Shown one piece after another: positions 45,657 through 58,225 of a stretch of 64,000 nucleotides of DNA. A program made the translations under genes and the position numbers. The stretch spans positions 1,911,975 through 1,975,974 of the forward strand of contig JALRME010000003.1 of the NCBI GenBank assembly GCA_026120035.1. The letters run 5' to 3'. The DNA is from Coleophoma eucalyptorum (taxonomy: Eukaryota; Ascomycota; Leotiomycetes; Helotiales; Dermateaceae). How positions within the stretch are numbered: position 1 is the stretch's first letter; each line of letters begins with the position of its first letter. The notes under the pieces were generated by a model. The model saw only the letters and a program-made list of their open reading frames with translations, did no database searches and was not told the origin of the DNA.

Positions 45657-46648
45657 CTTATTGAATCATAGATGGTTAGGTAACGTGAGTGAATGAAAGC
45701 CGCTGTACTTTGTGATTGTGGAACCGTGGCGGTTCTCTGTCCTGGAAAAATCCAACACTGGGACCAGGAACTAGTGATGAATTCTCGTCAGATTGTGGCA
45801 GCCTCGTGTAGAAAAGCAATGCATGAAGTGCGGGGAAGTGCTGTTGAGGCCTGATTTATGATTGGTCGCTTTAGTCGAATCATTTAGCAATCATATGACG
45901 GTTTTCCGTTGAGCTGAAACAAGATCTTTGCTAACGTTTTGTTAGGATATTATTATGCTAAATGGATGGGGCCAGGATGGAAGACCAGAGACTGAAGATT
46001 TAACAAGCAACGTAAGCTTGCCGGGTTTCAATAGGTGCGCTTGAGAGACTTCTGTCTATATTCGGCGCTTGTCAGGTGGTGGTCAGTAGGATCCAATAAT
46101 GAGTGACTTAGACCGTGCCACCCGAACGAGAACACGCCCTAGACCATGAACAGTGTAATCGCCGTTGGATCTAGCTTAATCGTGCCATGTTCTACTCTAT
46201 TCTTCCTTCAAACGAGCTAATCACATGAACGTCAGTACGGTATGGCCGTAGACCCGCCGAAACAAGGCGCTAACAACCCCGCACTGGATGCCCCAAGTTC
46301 TCCACATTCGCGCTAACAATATACCGACCTAGTGTCACATTACCCCGCTCGACAAGTGCCCACCTTAATTGAAATTCCGGGCGGCTCGAGAGAAGATGCA
46401 CCGACGTCCACTGTAGCTAATCAGAAAGCTTGATTAAAGCGATGGCGGGGCGAATGCGACGTTGCTACCATGATGCCCGGAAGAACGGCCCTAAGGAGTG
46501 TAGATGTTGGGTTGAGGAGGTCAAGGTCCGGAGCTTAAGCTAAGATCGGGATTACCATCATAAGTGTGTTGTCGCCGGGATAAAGATTTAAAAACACAGT
46601 CGTGCCTGCCTCTCTTTCGTTCTCACGTGTCTCTCAGAAATCGTAAAC
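45657..46648. other. Upstream region of the MFS transporter gene
   Basis: About 1 kb whose second half has higher GC than the flanking repeat blocks. No ORF. A TATA-like TTTAAAAA is at about 46586, 60 bp before the ATG. Confidence 0.45.
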
Positions 46649-48422
46649 ATGAATGATAGCGTCAACACCGAGAAGCCGACCTCAGCGTTGGAGGTCGAGG
46701 GGCAGCCCGCCTCTACAGGCGGACCTGTCTACAATGTCGATGAGAAGGTCGACTACAACAGAACAGGCGCCATCGATGCCGAGAAGATCGAACATGATAT
46801 GACTGTGATCCAGGCTGTCAAGGCCTATCCCGCTGCCAGTTGGTGGGCACTCGTCATGTCATGCACCATTGTAAGCTCTTGCCCAGGATAGGCAGATCAT
46901 TTCTCTAACGCTGGAATAGATTATGGAGTCATACTGTGTTTTCTTGATGGGACAGTTCATAGCCACAGCTCGATTCGCCCAGGATTTCGGTGTATTCAGC
47001 GAAAAAAAGGGGGAGTGGATTATCGAAGCTTCATGGCAGTCAGCATTCCAGTGTAGCGGACCACTCGGTGCTTTCATCGGTGTCTTCATCGCAGGTCCCA
47101 TTACCAGTTGGATTGGATATCGATGGGCTACCATTGGCGGTCTCATGTTCTTGAACGCCTTCATCTTCATCTTCTATTTCGGCAACAGCCAGGGGATGTT
47201 TTTCGCGGCTCAGATCCTGGAAGGCATCCCGTGGGGCATTTTTATCGCCAATGCACCCGCCTACTGTGCGGAAATTGTGCCAATGAGATTGAGAGCTCCA
47301 GCGACGCAGATGTTGCAGATGTTCTGGGCTATTGGGTCGATCATTGTCGGCGGTATCACTTACCACTACCAATCCAAGGATAACGCGTCAGCGTACAGGT
47401 TCGTCCGCACCCATGGATGCGATCGAGGAGCACTGTACTAACAGTCATACCAGAATTCCCATTGCACTCCAGTGGATGTTTCCTACGCCTCTCGCTATCC
47501 TAATGTTCCTTGCGCCTGAATCACCCTGGTGGCTTGTACGAAAGGGCCGTCTGGGTGAGGCAGAGAAGGCTGTCAAACGCCTTGGACGCGTAAGTGCAAA
47601 CGACAATCCCGCTGACGTAGTCGCAATGATGCGTCGCACGATCGAGCTTGAGAAGAGCGAGAAGAAGCCCAGTCTCGTTGAACTGTGGAAAGGTACCGAT
47701 CGCTACCGCACATTGATTGTGTGCGGTGTGTATGCATCTCAGAATCTGACGGGCAATTTGATCGCTAACCAAGCGGTTTACTTTTTTAAACGTGAGTCCA
47801 ACCATTTCCAGCAACCTCAGAGCAGACTAACACCATTTTAGAGGCTGGCATGGCAGACAACACCGCGTTTGCACTTGGTCTCATCACTTCCGCCCTCCAG
47901 TGGATCATGGTCATGCTCTCTTGGGTTCTAACCACATACCTCGGCCGACGCACCATCTATGTCTATGGTCAACTCATCAACTGTGCATTCTTGGTCGCGC
48001 TCGGTATTGCGGCTTCAGTTGGCGGTGGTAAGGCGGCTAGCAATGCGCAAGCATCACTTGGCTTGATCGTCTCCGTCCTGTTCTGCTTGGGACCCGCCCC
48101 TGCCTCATGGGTCATCATTGGCGAGACATCTTCCGTTCGTCTTAGGCCACTGACAACCGGTATCGGACGGGGCGCCTACTACTTGGTCAATATCCCTTGC
48201 ATCTTCCTTGCCAGCTACATGCTCAACACTGATAAGTGGAATCTGGGCGGCAAGAGCGGCTACGTCTGGGCTGGCACCGCCTTTATCTGCACCGCCTTGG
48301 CTTGGATCTGGATTCCAGAGATGAAGCACAGGTCCTTCCGTGAGATCGACATTTTGTTCAAGCGTCGTGTCCCAGCTCGCAAATGGGAGCAGACGGTCGT
48401 CGATATCAACGACGATTATTAG
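46649..48422 (+). CDS. MFS sugar transporter (alpha-glucoside/hexose proton symporter type)
   Basis: Four exons (46649-46870, 46920-47398, 47454-47791, 47842-48422) give 539 residues. The N-terminal cytosolic part is followed by about 12 membrane helices. Sugar-porter signatures are visible: GYRWATIGGLMFLNAF, EGIPWGIFIANAPAYCAEIVP, PESPWWLVRKGR between helices 6 and 7, and PEMKHRSFREID after helix 12. The pattern is close to fungal maltose/alpha-glucoside permeases. Codon use is GC-richer than most neighbours, and AT-rich decayed blocks lie on both sides. Likely sugar-induced import at the plasma membrane; substrate inferred. Intact. Confidence 0.88.
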
Positions 48423-49032
48423 ATGGAAATTGCTGTTTGGAAAAGCCTGAGTGGCACTGCTTGTGCAGGAATGGGCGGTAGAGACGAGTTTCTTACTAGA
48501 TATTTTCAGGTAGTTGTTTTTGAAGATGAGTTGAGGAGTGGGGATCACGTTGGAATGTACTGCATCCTCTACCCTCATCGGTAATGGCTGCCACAGCACC
48601 AGGCTTGCTTTTGGTATATCTGATCTAATAGGCTAATACTACGTGAGCCTAACAGAGCAGGATAGCTGAGTCTGGTTTATGTATATTCCTAACCTATCCC
48701 AAAGAGTGAATTCTATTCTTTGCTCGGAATTCACTTCTTAGTTTCTCTTTTGACTATACACTCCGGCAATTCACTTCTTTATTTACCTTTCACGATTCGC
48801 CTTGTGTCTCGCTTAGCTAGCTTCTTTGTCGATTGATATATTTAAGAAGAATGAGATCCCTTCCTTTTGAAGTTTCTCTTCTTCCTTAGTTTAGTTTTCT
48901 CAATACGACTGCACCCCAAAACTTCTTCATTTTGCACCTCTGAGATTCGTGGTAGGATCCTTTCATGTGCGCACCGCCTAGCTCGCTAATGCCATGTGAC
49001 CTCGCTTGGGCGTGTCATCAAGCTAGATTGTA
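48423..49032. other. 3' flank of the transporter, nothing recognised
   Basis: Includes a local repeat of TTCACTTCTTA/TTCACTTCTTT words around 48730-48780. No ORF. Confidence 0.4.
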
Positions 49033-50224
49033 CGAAAGGGGGTTATCAAAATTCATGAAAAATGACAGGGGTTATTCTGCCGCTACACGAAGCCTATTTA
49101 GTATGGAGTCTGGGCTCCCTTCCTAAGCCTAACTTTGGTTAATCTCTGTGGAATAGAGTCGATGAAGCCATTGATCTCTTTATGCTGGATTTCATAGTCC
49201 CAGATATCAACTACGACTTCCTTTAGCTATATAATTGACCAGCCACCATATGGGTTCCTATTCCTAATCCTCTGTTTCAAGATCCCCCATACATTCTTAA
49301 TTGGGTTCAGATCCGGAGAGTTGGCTGGCCAGTCAAGTAGGGTATTTATATCACATATAATACGTATAGCATTACAGAGGCCTTTATTCCCCTTGGTATT
49401 CTTTAGCCTATGGATTCTTGAACCATCTTCTACATAGAAATAGCCCTATAGATATCGATCTTTAAAGATCTCTTGGAGAGGGCCACGGAGAATCTAAGCT
49501 TCGTATTTAACTTGGGTAAACCCTTTCCCTTGACCTTTTGTACAGATAAAATAAAGAGGCGTTTTTAAGTTGTATCCAATAGCTGCCTAATATATAATTA
49601 AGTCTCGGCTAGAGTTAAAGGTAAACTGAATACAATCTAGTCGGTTTCTTTCTCTATGTTTCCGTAGGACTTTGATATACCGGCGTAGGTTTGTTCTAGT
49701 AATAGTCTTATCGGTATATATACCTTTCCTCTAGTACTCCTTCGGCCGATCCTAATTCTTGATTGAAAAAATCCATCGGCGGCGCTTTTGATCATCGGAT
49801 AGCTATAGCTTTGTATCGGGAGAATGATAGTAATAGCCCTAACGAGATAAGGTCGAATAAGAGGCCTTAATACCATAGGCTTCTTTGGCAATCTTTTCGA
49901 TAGGTAAGATACGTCGGTCGTAATGTCCTATGATCCAGTGGACTATATCGTTAATATAGTCCTCTGTAACCTTTCGAGGCCGGCCGAGCTTTTGAGAAGA
50001 CGATTGAGTCCTTCGTTCTATACCTTACCGAAGCCATTTCTAGGCTGTAGACACTAGGATTCCTAGTTCCTTTGCTGTAGCTATCAATATCGCAATCGTT
50101 ATTACTATTACTATCGATATCGATAACGATACAGTAACGATATCGCGTAGATTGTGATAGGGGTAATAGTAGGAAAGGCGGTAAGGCACTTATGTTTTTC
50201 ATGAATTTCGATAAACCCCTTTCG
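49033..50224 (-). mobile_element. Degenerate Tc1/mariner transposon
   Basis: Imperfect terminal inverted repeats (left CGAAAGGGGGTTATCAAAAT, then TCATGAAAAA; right the inverse with two mismatches over about 33 bp) are flanked by TA at 49031-49032 and 50225-50226. Length is about 1.2 kb. On the minus strand near 49250-49330 the end of a DDE transposase reads DWPANSPDLNPIKNVW, then GILKQRIRNRNPYGGW, a signature of this superfamily. Frames are full of stops elsewhere, so the element is inactive. It belongs to a different family from the pogo-like element at 23 kb. Confidence 0.75.
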
Positions 50225-52213
50225 TACTAGAGACTCTCGCGACTTAGTGAAGCCGCCTCGTTTAGCTGGCCGCCAACCTACCTCGAGCCTACCAATGGAC
50301 TATAAAACTTCCGGGATATGGCTTTGGCATTTTGTCTCTATATACTAATGTTTAATGCTACCCCCATCCTACTAACGGTCTCTCGCTGGATGACTTTCCG
50401 TATTCTTTCAGATGTCTATTTCTTTCTCTACAGCCCGAATTTCATATGGCGTTCGATATGTTCTTCTGTGTCTCTAGATACGCCCTAGTCAATACCGACG
50501 TTGCTATCGGGCTTATCTGGTTTATGTAATTCTATATCTTACTGATCTCGCTCTTCTTGGTTGCCTTAGTCTTGCTCTTGCTCTCGCTCCCCCTTCTCCT
50601 ACCGAATGATATACCTTACTTTCTTTCTCTTTCTTAGGAATCCCTCATATGAATGTACTTAATTCAGCCTCGTTATCAATCGACAACTATACTTTCTCTT
50701 AAAATAATAAAACCAACTATAAATAATATACTATTAACTCTCTAACTTCCTATGGTAAATATAGGTAGATGACCTTTAATTGATCGGTTGCTCGGAACCC
50801 TTTATAGATTAAACATACTATCGCGACTAAACCCTATTCGATAGTAATATTACTGATGCTACCGTTGGCGATATTCCGGTGTCGAATACCTAACACCTCT
50901 AGTATACGACCGGGCTGGCTAACGATTTGGATCAAAACGAATAATTCCTCTTAGAACTATGCCAAATGCCGTTCGTATTTATAAATAGTACTGTTTCTGT
51001 CGGGACATCCCGATAACCCAAAGGCGTGATAGCCATTCCATACCCTTACCGGGATTCGTCCCGAACCATACGGTTCTACCAAAGACAAAAGCAACTCCCC
51101 TTGAAACGCGACACGGCCCGAATAGGACAAAAGCAAGGAAAGAAGAGGTCCGTACGTAGGTAAGGGTTTAATCGTGAATAGGGGGAAGTAGGGTAATCCG
51201 TATGTATGTAAGTAGAATAGATGCCCAGAACTAGAGGGGTAGACATCATAGACAACAGCCACAATACACTTGGATTGCCTTCAATAGAAAGGGTGACCTG
51301 AGCGTGTGGCACGTCTATCGTCTCAACGATAGTATAGGTCCAGCGTAAACTTAATACCCTACAGAGTCGAGCTCGAACTCCTGGTGAACCAATACTTATA
51401 GCTTATGTATTTTTGATAATTTTCTCCTAGACGGTCTCCTTCGCTATTGGGCTTATTACTATCTCGGGAATAAGCTAGGCTATTTCTTCTTAGTAAGCAA
51501 CCCCTCCCTAGTAAATCTTAAATTCTACGTATAGTCAAGAGCCATACAACCTTATAAACGATCTTCTAAACCCTAGAAATATAATTAGTAGCTATACTAA
51601 TTCAATAGGTAAGGTTCCCTTCTTAATCATAAACTCTGAAGTATCTCTAGATAACGAGCAAGAACCGCTAGATGACTCGGTCTAGACTGGGCAGTATTCT
51701 TCTCTACTAGGTTTGTAAAATATAGTAATATCAATTCCGTAGATTATATCAGCATTGGTCTATACGATTCTATTCAAGCTTTTTAAGATAATAGGCACAA
51801 AAGATGGGATAGCTTGGATCCTCAGATTATCTGATGTTACTTTTTGCTTTGCTGCGTACTTGATAAAGGGGTTATAAGTTTGATTAGTTAAATAGGCAAT
51901 TTATATAGTTATAACTTTCATACAGTATTCCGAATGTCATTTACAGGTCAATCACGAGACCTAGTCACAAGTTCCATACAGTATTCTTAGCGAGGGAGGT
52001 ACTTATACCTCCCTGCCTCGCATTTTCTTCAATACACACTATCTATTACTTCCGAACCGACTTTGTACCTGATTGACACAGCAATCCGTTCTCCCGATAC
52101 TTAATGTAAACCAACAGATTGTTTAAAGAAGATATAAAGTAGATTATAAGTTTTTATATTAAAGACTAGGATAGTGTTGAAGTACTCTAATACTATTATG
52201 AACGTTTTTTATA
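50225..52213. repeat. RIP-decayed repeat block
   Basis: The left edge (50230-50315) is an inverted match to 60755-60825. Near 51945-51980 it shares GAATGTCATT, AGGTCAA and CTAGTCA words with 60714-60748, in direct orientation. Two overlapping minus frames at 50957-51312 have no recognisable domain. No gene. Confidence 0.5.
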
Positions 52214-54238
52214 TCACGTAAGACCACCCGTTTTCCCATATAAGAAATTTGGCGCTGCTCCACATGCATCTAGACTTGTGCAATTGCGTGCATGAGATGC
52301 TATCATAATATCCATGAGATAGTTAATGCCTGCAGCACGATGCGTATCCGGAGCCAAGTAGAATGTTTCATTGATAGTGAAGACATAGTTTTGTGGCTCA
52401 GGTAGCTTGTACTTTGGCCAAGAAGGCACAGAATGGTCAAGATTCTCGATAATCGAGTTAGGATCGCCATTATATATCATACCAAGCCACATCGAACTCA
52501 TACGGTCTGACAACGCAACATATTTAGCATGATACGGTCCACCTTGTGGGTTTGCGACTCCTTGGATAGCGTACCCCTCGCCATTAATGTTATAGTAAGG
52601 GAAGGAGAACTCCCCAAAATGGGTTGCACCGGTAGAAGAGTCAACTCCATTACCAAGAACATTCCAGTGGTAGCGATAGACAGTATTGTTATAGTGGGCC
52701 ATAGCCAGAGTGTAAAGCCGAGTTGGGGCATCCATCTTAATATCGGTCGCTAGAGGTACAGCACGTTTGAATTGAGAGCCAAGGGCTAGCGTTGCAGGAG
52801 GTCGACCTTCATATGTAGCAGGTAGGCCAATGCTTGGTATATCAGGGTACAGGTAGTCGATGATAGCGAGGCTGTTATTATCTAGACTCATCTGTTCCAG
52901 AAGAAAGCTGTTTAGATCTTCTGTATTATTGACACCCTTAGGACCAATAAAAGTTCCTTCATCAAAGTTGGTGCCAACCAGAACTGGGATGCGCGCGAAT
53001 TTTCCTTCTTGTAGTAGAACACTATGCGGTTCTGGTATAAAATCTCCATCTATAACGGAGCCATATTCGAAAGGCGCGTCATGCCCAACAACATTTAAAC
53101 TAGAGTTAAAAATATTATTTATGGTCTCAAATGGAACGGTGCGAAGACAATCCAATGTGTTGTCGCTACTAGAGCAATTGGTCGCGTTGACAATGATGTC
53201 ATATTGAGGTTGCCACAGTTCTATATCGCCAATCGGTGCGAACCAAACAGGGGCTCCGCTCTGCTGAATAGCTCGATGAAAGAGGTTCTCGTTGTTTCCG
53301 CCATATGCTATCACTTGAAGGCCTACCGACTGAGCGCCGGTGCTTTGTCCTTGGATTGTGACCCGCGAAGGATCACCACCAAATGCAGCGATATTATCTC
53401 GGACCCATGCAAGGCTTGCCCTCATATCACGTAGGCCGAGGTTAGTGTCAAGTGAGTCCTGAATTTCTTGACTGTATAAGAAACCCCACATAGCGAGGCG
53501 AGAATTGACCGCTACACCAATAATAGGGTGGCCGATTGCAGCAGACCGTTGGACAAGCCACGTCATGTTGTATCTATCGTCATAGCCGCTGCCTCCATTC
53601 GAGAAGCCGCCTTGAATAAGGTATACCTACAAATGTAAGAGAAAAAACTTAAGACAAAGGGCATATAAGAATTCAGCATACAAGAACTGGAAGATTCTCG
53701 GTAGTGACGTTTGAAGGACGAATTATGTTCATGTAGAGGCAATCCTCGGACATGTCATATGAAGTTAAACTGGGAGAGTTTTCTGCAATGAGTTAATACA
53801 GCGGGGCAAAGCTAATGATTTCATTGCGAGTTATGAGATTATTGGCATACCATAGCTGATGCATGCTTTGGGCTTTTGTGTAGCATCGCGAGTTTTCTGC
53901 CAAGATGAATTCAATGGCTGAGGCTGTTTAAAACGCAATTCCCCAAGTGGAGGCTGCGCATATGCAATGCCATAAAAGTTGTCCGTGTTAAGTTCCGCAT
54001 CATTGAAACCTTGCCAGCGTAGTATTGGACGCAGTTGATACCTGTCAGTTGAGAGAAGGTCTGTAAGCCGATTGCTAATAGAATGCGACGTCGCCAAGAA
54101 GGTTTGGTTGCAATATGCATCCAAGTCGGCTGGAGCTGCTCTTTTTCTGCCGCAAGTTGATTTATAATTTCGTGGTATTCGCTTAAAACAAAGGGTCCTC
54201 CGGGACGCTTTCTGGTGAAGTCGCTTTAGAACCTTCAT
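52214..54238 (-). CDS. Type-B carboxylesterase with a chimeric N-terminus
   Basis: Three exons (54238-53851, 53782-53682, 53626-52214) give one open frame of 633 codons. From about residue 72 it is a carboxylesterase/lipase: FYGIAYAQPPLGELRF, SEDCLYMNIIRPS, VYLIQGGFSNGGSGYD, the nucleophile elbow TIQGQSTGAQSVG (Ser about residue 258), the acid region VGTNFDEGTF, and THFGEFSFPY with the His. All triad residues are present. The first roughly 70 codons are not esterase: they are an out-of-frame reading of a sugar-transporter remnant, so the natural signal peptide is missing. The fusion point is near 54025. The product, if made from Met at 54238, would be intracellular; alternatively the gene is silent since the fusion. 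Confidence 0.75.
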
Positions 54239-54834
54239 TGCTTGCTCTTCCTTGCCTTTTGATATAAGTCACCGCGGAGATTCAGGTAGGAAGAAAGTCA
54301 CGAGAATTAAAATGATGAGTGGGATTGCTTGGACTGCTAGAGGCCCACGCCATTGTGCATCCGAGTTGAAATTGCCACAAAATCTATATCCAGCACCTAT
54401 AGCGACGAAAATTGCTACTTCGATCATGAGCATCTATAAACCGCCCAATGCACCTCAGATATAAGGAGGGGCGACTTCGGATACATAGACAGTAAATATA
54501 GCGGTAAGTTGTCGCGCTCCAAAGCCGCAAATCAGTCGGCCTACAATCAGTATTCCAACATTTGTAGTACTTTCTAGCAATTAATCAACCAAGACATTAT
54601 ATTATAGTTCGTAATTCACAGCAGAACTGGTGAAACCAGAAATAGCAATTAAGAAAACATATACATACTGAAGACAGCAAAAATACCGCCTATAGTGGAA
54701 GGTGATGGATTGTTGAAGTACGAGATAAACGTTGGCTGAACAAGTGTGCTCGATGTCATTCTAACATCGAGACCAAGAGTAAGCGATAATAGAGACGCTG
54801 AAAGCATATATAGAAACGAAATATAATTAACCAT
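54024..54834 (-). pseudogene. MFS sugar transporter, truncated and frameshifted
   Basis: Starts MVNYISFLYMLSASLLSL at 54834, continues VQPTFISYFNNPSPSTIGG, then after an intron VGILIVGRLICGFGARQLTA and VSEVAPPYI. TGA (CGA expected), TAG (Gln) and TGA (Trp, in the PESPRW motif) follow, then a frame change, then the 6-7 loop and the helix-7 block LQTFSQLTGINCVQYYAG, after which transporter homology ceases and esterase sequence begins. The remaining half of the transporter is absent. It overlaps the chimeric esterase exon in a different frame. Confidence 0.75.
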
Positions 54835-56653
54835 AATGGAACCGAAATTCAACACCAATACGTTATAGACGCAAACAAAAGGGTGTGGAAGGTTACGACA
54901 TATGTTCCGTTGGCAACTGTCACTGTCGGATTTGAGGGAACAGCGCGGGCTACGGTGAGGCAGCAAGCTCGACTTGATATGGCAAGCAATAGAAAAAAGC
55001 GAGTCATTAAATTTAAAAACATCTTCGAGATATTTTACTGTTGTTGTATCTCCTGAGTTTGGCAGCAGAGAGTACCATCCAGCATTTATATAGACTGCCA
55101 ATCTCAGAAAGCGGGCGGCCCTAATAGCGGCACTAGGAGTACAAAATAAGAGAAGAAAAATCGTGGGAGATGGCTCACTACAAGTTACCAGGGTCTCTGT
55201 TACTAGTTAGCCGCTTAGATCATAAGTCTTCCACTATCAATACTTACAGATGATTAAGACTAACTCAAATCACCACCCAAAAACAATACAGACTAAATTA
55301 TCCCAGCAACGTCAGCATCTATCCCTTTTGGATAGGACCTAGAGTTCTCCATATGATCTGTGCAGAAATTCCTAGAATTATTACTCCAAAGGGATTGTGG
55401 GTGTATTCTGAGCAATAGAGCAAATATTTCCCCGCAGTGGTACAAGGAGCAACGATTTACACCACTTATATATCTGCCTTGTAAGGATAATGAGGAGTAG
55501 AGCCTGGTACAGCGGCATTTCTCGTCTCCTGTATCGGCAAATTTACTCCGCATAGCTTGGTGGCTGGGAGCAGTGAAGATTGAGAGCAGAAACTCCTACG
55601 ACGTAATGATAGATATGGTACGAGATAATCTCTATAAGGGCCGATTACCACAGTCAACATTGTTCTCTAGCTGCAAGCTATCTGCTATGTGGAAACTGAA
55701 CGGTGGTGGGGTAGAGTGGGGAAGATCCCTTAATGTCAGCGAAGGATTTGTGTTCCCAGCCATACTCATGCCGCTTAACAACTCGGGGCTTGTCCCGACC
55801 AATACCCCTAGCTTCCACCTCTTTTGGTCCGATTAGCTTTAAACTGATAAGCTCCAACGTGGTGCATGTGCGGGGTTGCTAGTTTACCTATCAAAGTGCT
55901 TAGGCCCGGGGTTGGGGAAAGCCAGCACATATATGGGCCGACTGAAAAATCACAAGGACCGATGCTTGCGTTACTTCTGAATCTCTAATGGGGGTGGATG
56001 GATCTTGGTGTAGTAACATTTAGAATTGAAATTGCATCCTTATACTGAGAGGGTTAGAGTTTAGCTGTAAGATCCTTTCTCGCCGTGAAGTTAATGCTGT
56101 CAAGAGTGGAGACTTGGAAGAGGACGATGTAATGAGATGCTCTGGAGCTTGTGCAATCTCTTTCTGCCAAGATATATACACCTACGCAGCATTAGGCTAA
56201 CCTTACACGACTGATGACGTATATTATCAAGGCGCTAGCTAACAAGCCTTGAAATAAGAAAGAAAAAAAACATAGTGCGATGTGAGTTAGTCGCAGGAAA
56301 ATAGTTGCAGATCCTATAGAAATCTCGGATATTCGGCGTGTAAACTACAAATGGCAGGAATGGGCAGTCGCCTGATCCAAGATGCTGGGTGTAGAGCTAT
56401 GTTTTCCTTGCGCCGAGAACCTCGCTGCTCTACAGATGTATCGAGCCAAGTTAATTCTGCTCAAGGAGGCCATCATGGCGAGTCCCATATAAATACATAG
56501 CGACACCTCTTGTGTTAGAATAAATCAACCTTGCTTGAATTCAATTACTTAGTCAACTTCAAGGGTCCACATACGCAAGCATCTAGCAATACTTGGTTAT
56601 ATCCTTTTGATGTATTCATTTTGTGGTTACGGATAAACCGGTTAGACACGGAT
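54835..56653. other. Intergenic region, no supported gene
   Basis: About 1.8 kb. A plus-strand frame at 55573-55836 (87 codons, SEGFVFPAILMPLNNSG) has no domain. A GC-rich island with CGGGG and CCCG triplets lies near 55780-55920, possibly binding sites for Zn2Cys6 regulators. The last 600 bp is the esterase promoter. Confidence 0.4.
56488..56495 (+). promoter_or_regulatory. TATA box of the second carboxylesterase gene
   Basis: TATAAATA in a low-GC context, 166 bp before the ATG at 56654, giving a leader of roughly 130 nt. Confidence 0.5.
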
Positions 56654-58225
56654 ATGAAGCTCCCCCAAGTCCTGCTTAGTATCCTGTCTGTTGCTGTTGT
56701 TCAGACGCTATGTCTGGCTGCACCTGAACCAAACAACCCTCTAACAGTACGTGCCTTAACCGGCACATATACTGGTCTGCAAAATACGGATTACTCACTT
56801 GTACGAGAGTTTCGCAATATCCCATTTGCTCAGCCTCCAGTTGGTAAACTTCGCTTCCTACCACCCCAACCGCTACCTCCATCGACTAAACACCACTATT
56901 CAACCAGATTCCCACCGTCATGCCCTCAATTTGTCTCATCGGGTGTGAGCTTCTGGAATCTTTACGCGCCTCACTTGATGGTTGACAATGGCAGCCAGAA
57001 TCACTCAAGCGGGTATAGTCTTCAGACCGGATCCGAGGATTGCCTGAGCCTCGCTATCTGGACCCCATTGAATGTGTCCTCGGCCGCAAAGCTCCCCGTA
57101 GCATTCTTCATGACTGGCGGTGGCTTCGCAACCGGTGGCATCGAGATCCCAGGCCAACTTCCCCCTTCCTGGGTTAGCCGTACCCAAGGTCACATTGTCG
57201 TTACCATCAACTACCGCGTAAATATATTTGGGTTCCCGAATTCTGCGGCTCTAGATGTCCCGAATGTCGCTATTCTGGACCAACGTCTAGCTCTTGAATG
57301 GGTTGCTGAAAATATTGCCTCGTTCGGTGGCGATCCAGACTCTATTATGCTCTGGGGCCAATCCGCAGGCTCTCAAAGTGTAGACTACCATAACTATGCC
57401 TTTTGGGACAACCCTATCGCGAAATCAAGTTTTTCTCAGTCTGGAACTGCCCTGAAAGCATTGCCTTCAGTAGACTACAGCCATTCCAACTTTACCTTTG
57501 TCGCTAAGAGCTTAGGCTGCGACTTTGCTAACGACCCCTATGCCGAGCTGGAATGCATGCAGCAAGTCCCCATGACAGAGATTGAGAACTTTGTAGGCCA
57601 GTATAAGGGAACGCCTAAGATGAGCTTCGGTCCTATTGCAGATCAAGTTTACCTCTTCTCCGACTACCCTGCTCAAGCAGCCGCCGGCAAAATTTCCCCA
57701 GTACCAGCCATCTTTTCCGACTGTGCTAATAATGGTGCCAGTCTTGCGGCATGGCCTACCGCGAACGTTACGGAAGGACCATGGCAGGCAGGTCTTGATG
57801 CAGGCACCTTATCTGGATGGGTCTGTCCCACGGCAAACACAAGCATTCTTCGTTCTGCTGCCAACCTTACCACCTATAGGTATCAGTACGCCGGCAACTG
57901 GACAAATCAAGACCCAACTGCATGGCTTGGCGCGTATCACGCTGGTGACTTGGTAATGAACTTTGGCACATATAATGAGAGTGTAGTAAATGCTACCACT
58001 GGACCTTCTGCATTGGAGATAGCAACGAGCGAGGCGATGCAAGACTATATCTTCGCTTTCATGCAAGATCCGATCAACGGACCTCCATCCATGGGCTGGT
58101 TGCCATATACTTATGGTGGAAACGTGCTTCGGTTTGGAGCTGATGGGCTTGCTGTGCAGAATGCGAGTGGGTATGACATCGATGGGCCCTGCTACGGGAA
58201 TGGCACGTATGATTCATCTCCATAA
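56654..58225 (+). CDS. Secreted type-B carboxylesterase-like protein, catalytic Glu replaced
   Basis: A single 523-codon exon. Signal peptide MKLPQVLLSILSVAVV.. is followed by the esterase fold: FRNIPFAQPPVGKLRF, GSEDCLSLAIWTP, the oxyanion loop FFMTGGGF, the elbow MLWGQSAGSQS (Ser237), and GAYHAGDLVMNFG (His429). Where this family normally has ANEG with the catalytic acid, the protein reads CANNGASL, so residue 360 is Asn instead of Glu. Many N-x-S/T sites fit secretion. Upstream frame to 56531 has no ATG, so Met at 56654 was chosen. It may be a low-activity esterase or a binding protein of the esterase fold. No stops or frameshifts. Confidence 0.85.
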   Translation: MKLPQVLLSILSVAVVQTLCLAAPEPNNPLTVRALTGTYTGLQNTDYSLVREFRNIPFAQPPVGKLRFLPPQPLPPSTKHHYSTRFPPSCPQFVSSGVSFWNLYAPHLMVDNGSQNHSSGYSLQTGSEDCLSLAIWTPLNVSSAAKLPVAFFMTGGGFATGGIEIPGQLPPSWVSRTQGHIVVTINYRVNIFGFPNSAALDVPNVAILDQRLALEWVAENIASFGGDPDSIMLWGQSAGSQSVDYHNYAFWDNPIAKSSFSQSGTALKALPSVDYSHSNFTFVAKSLGCDFANDPYAELECMQQVPMTEIENFVGQYKGTPKMSFGPIADQVYLFSDYPAQAAAGKISPVPAIFSDCANNGASLAAWPTANVTEGPWQAGLDAGTLSGWVCPTANTSILRSAANLTTYRYQYAGNWTNQDPTAWLGAYHAGDLVMNFGTYNESVVNATTGPSALEIATSEAMQDYIFAFMQDPINGPPSMGWLPYTYGGNVLRFGADGLAVQNASGYDIDGPCYGNGTYDSSP

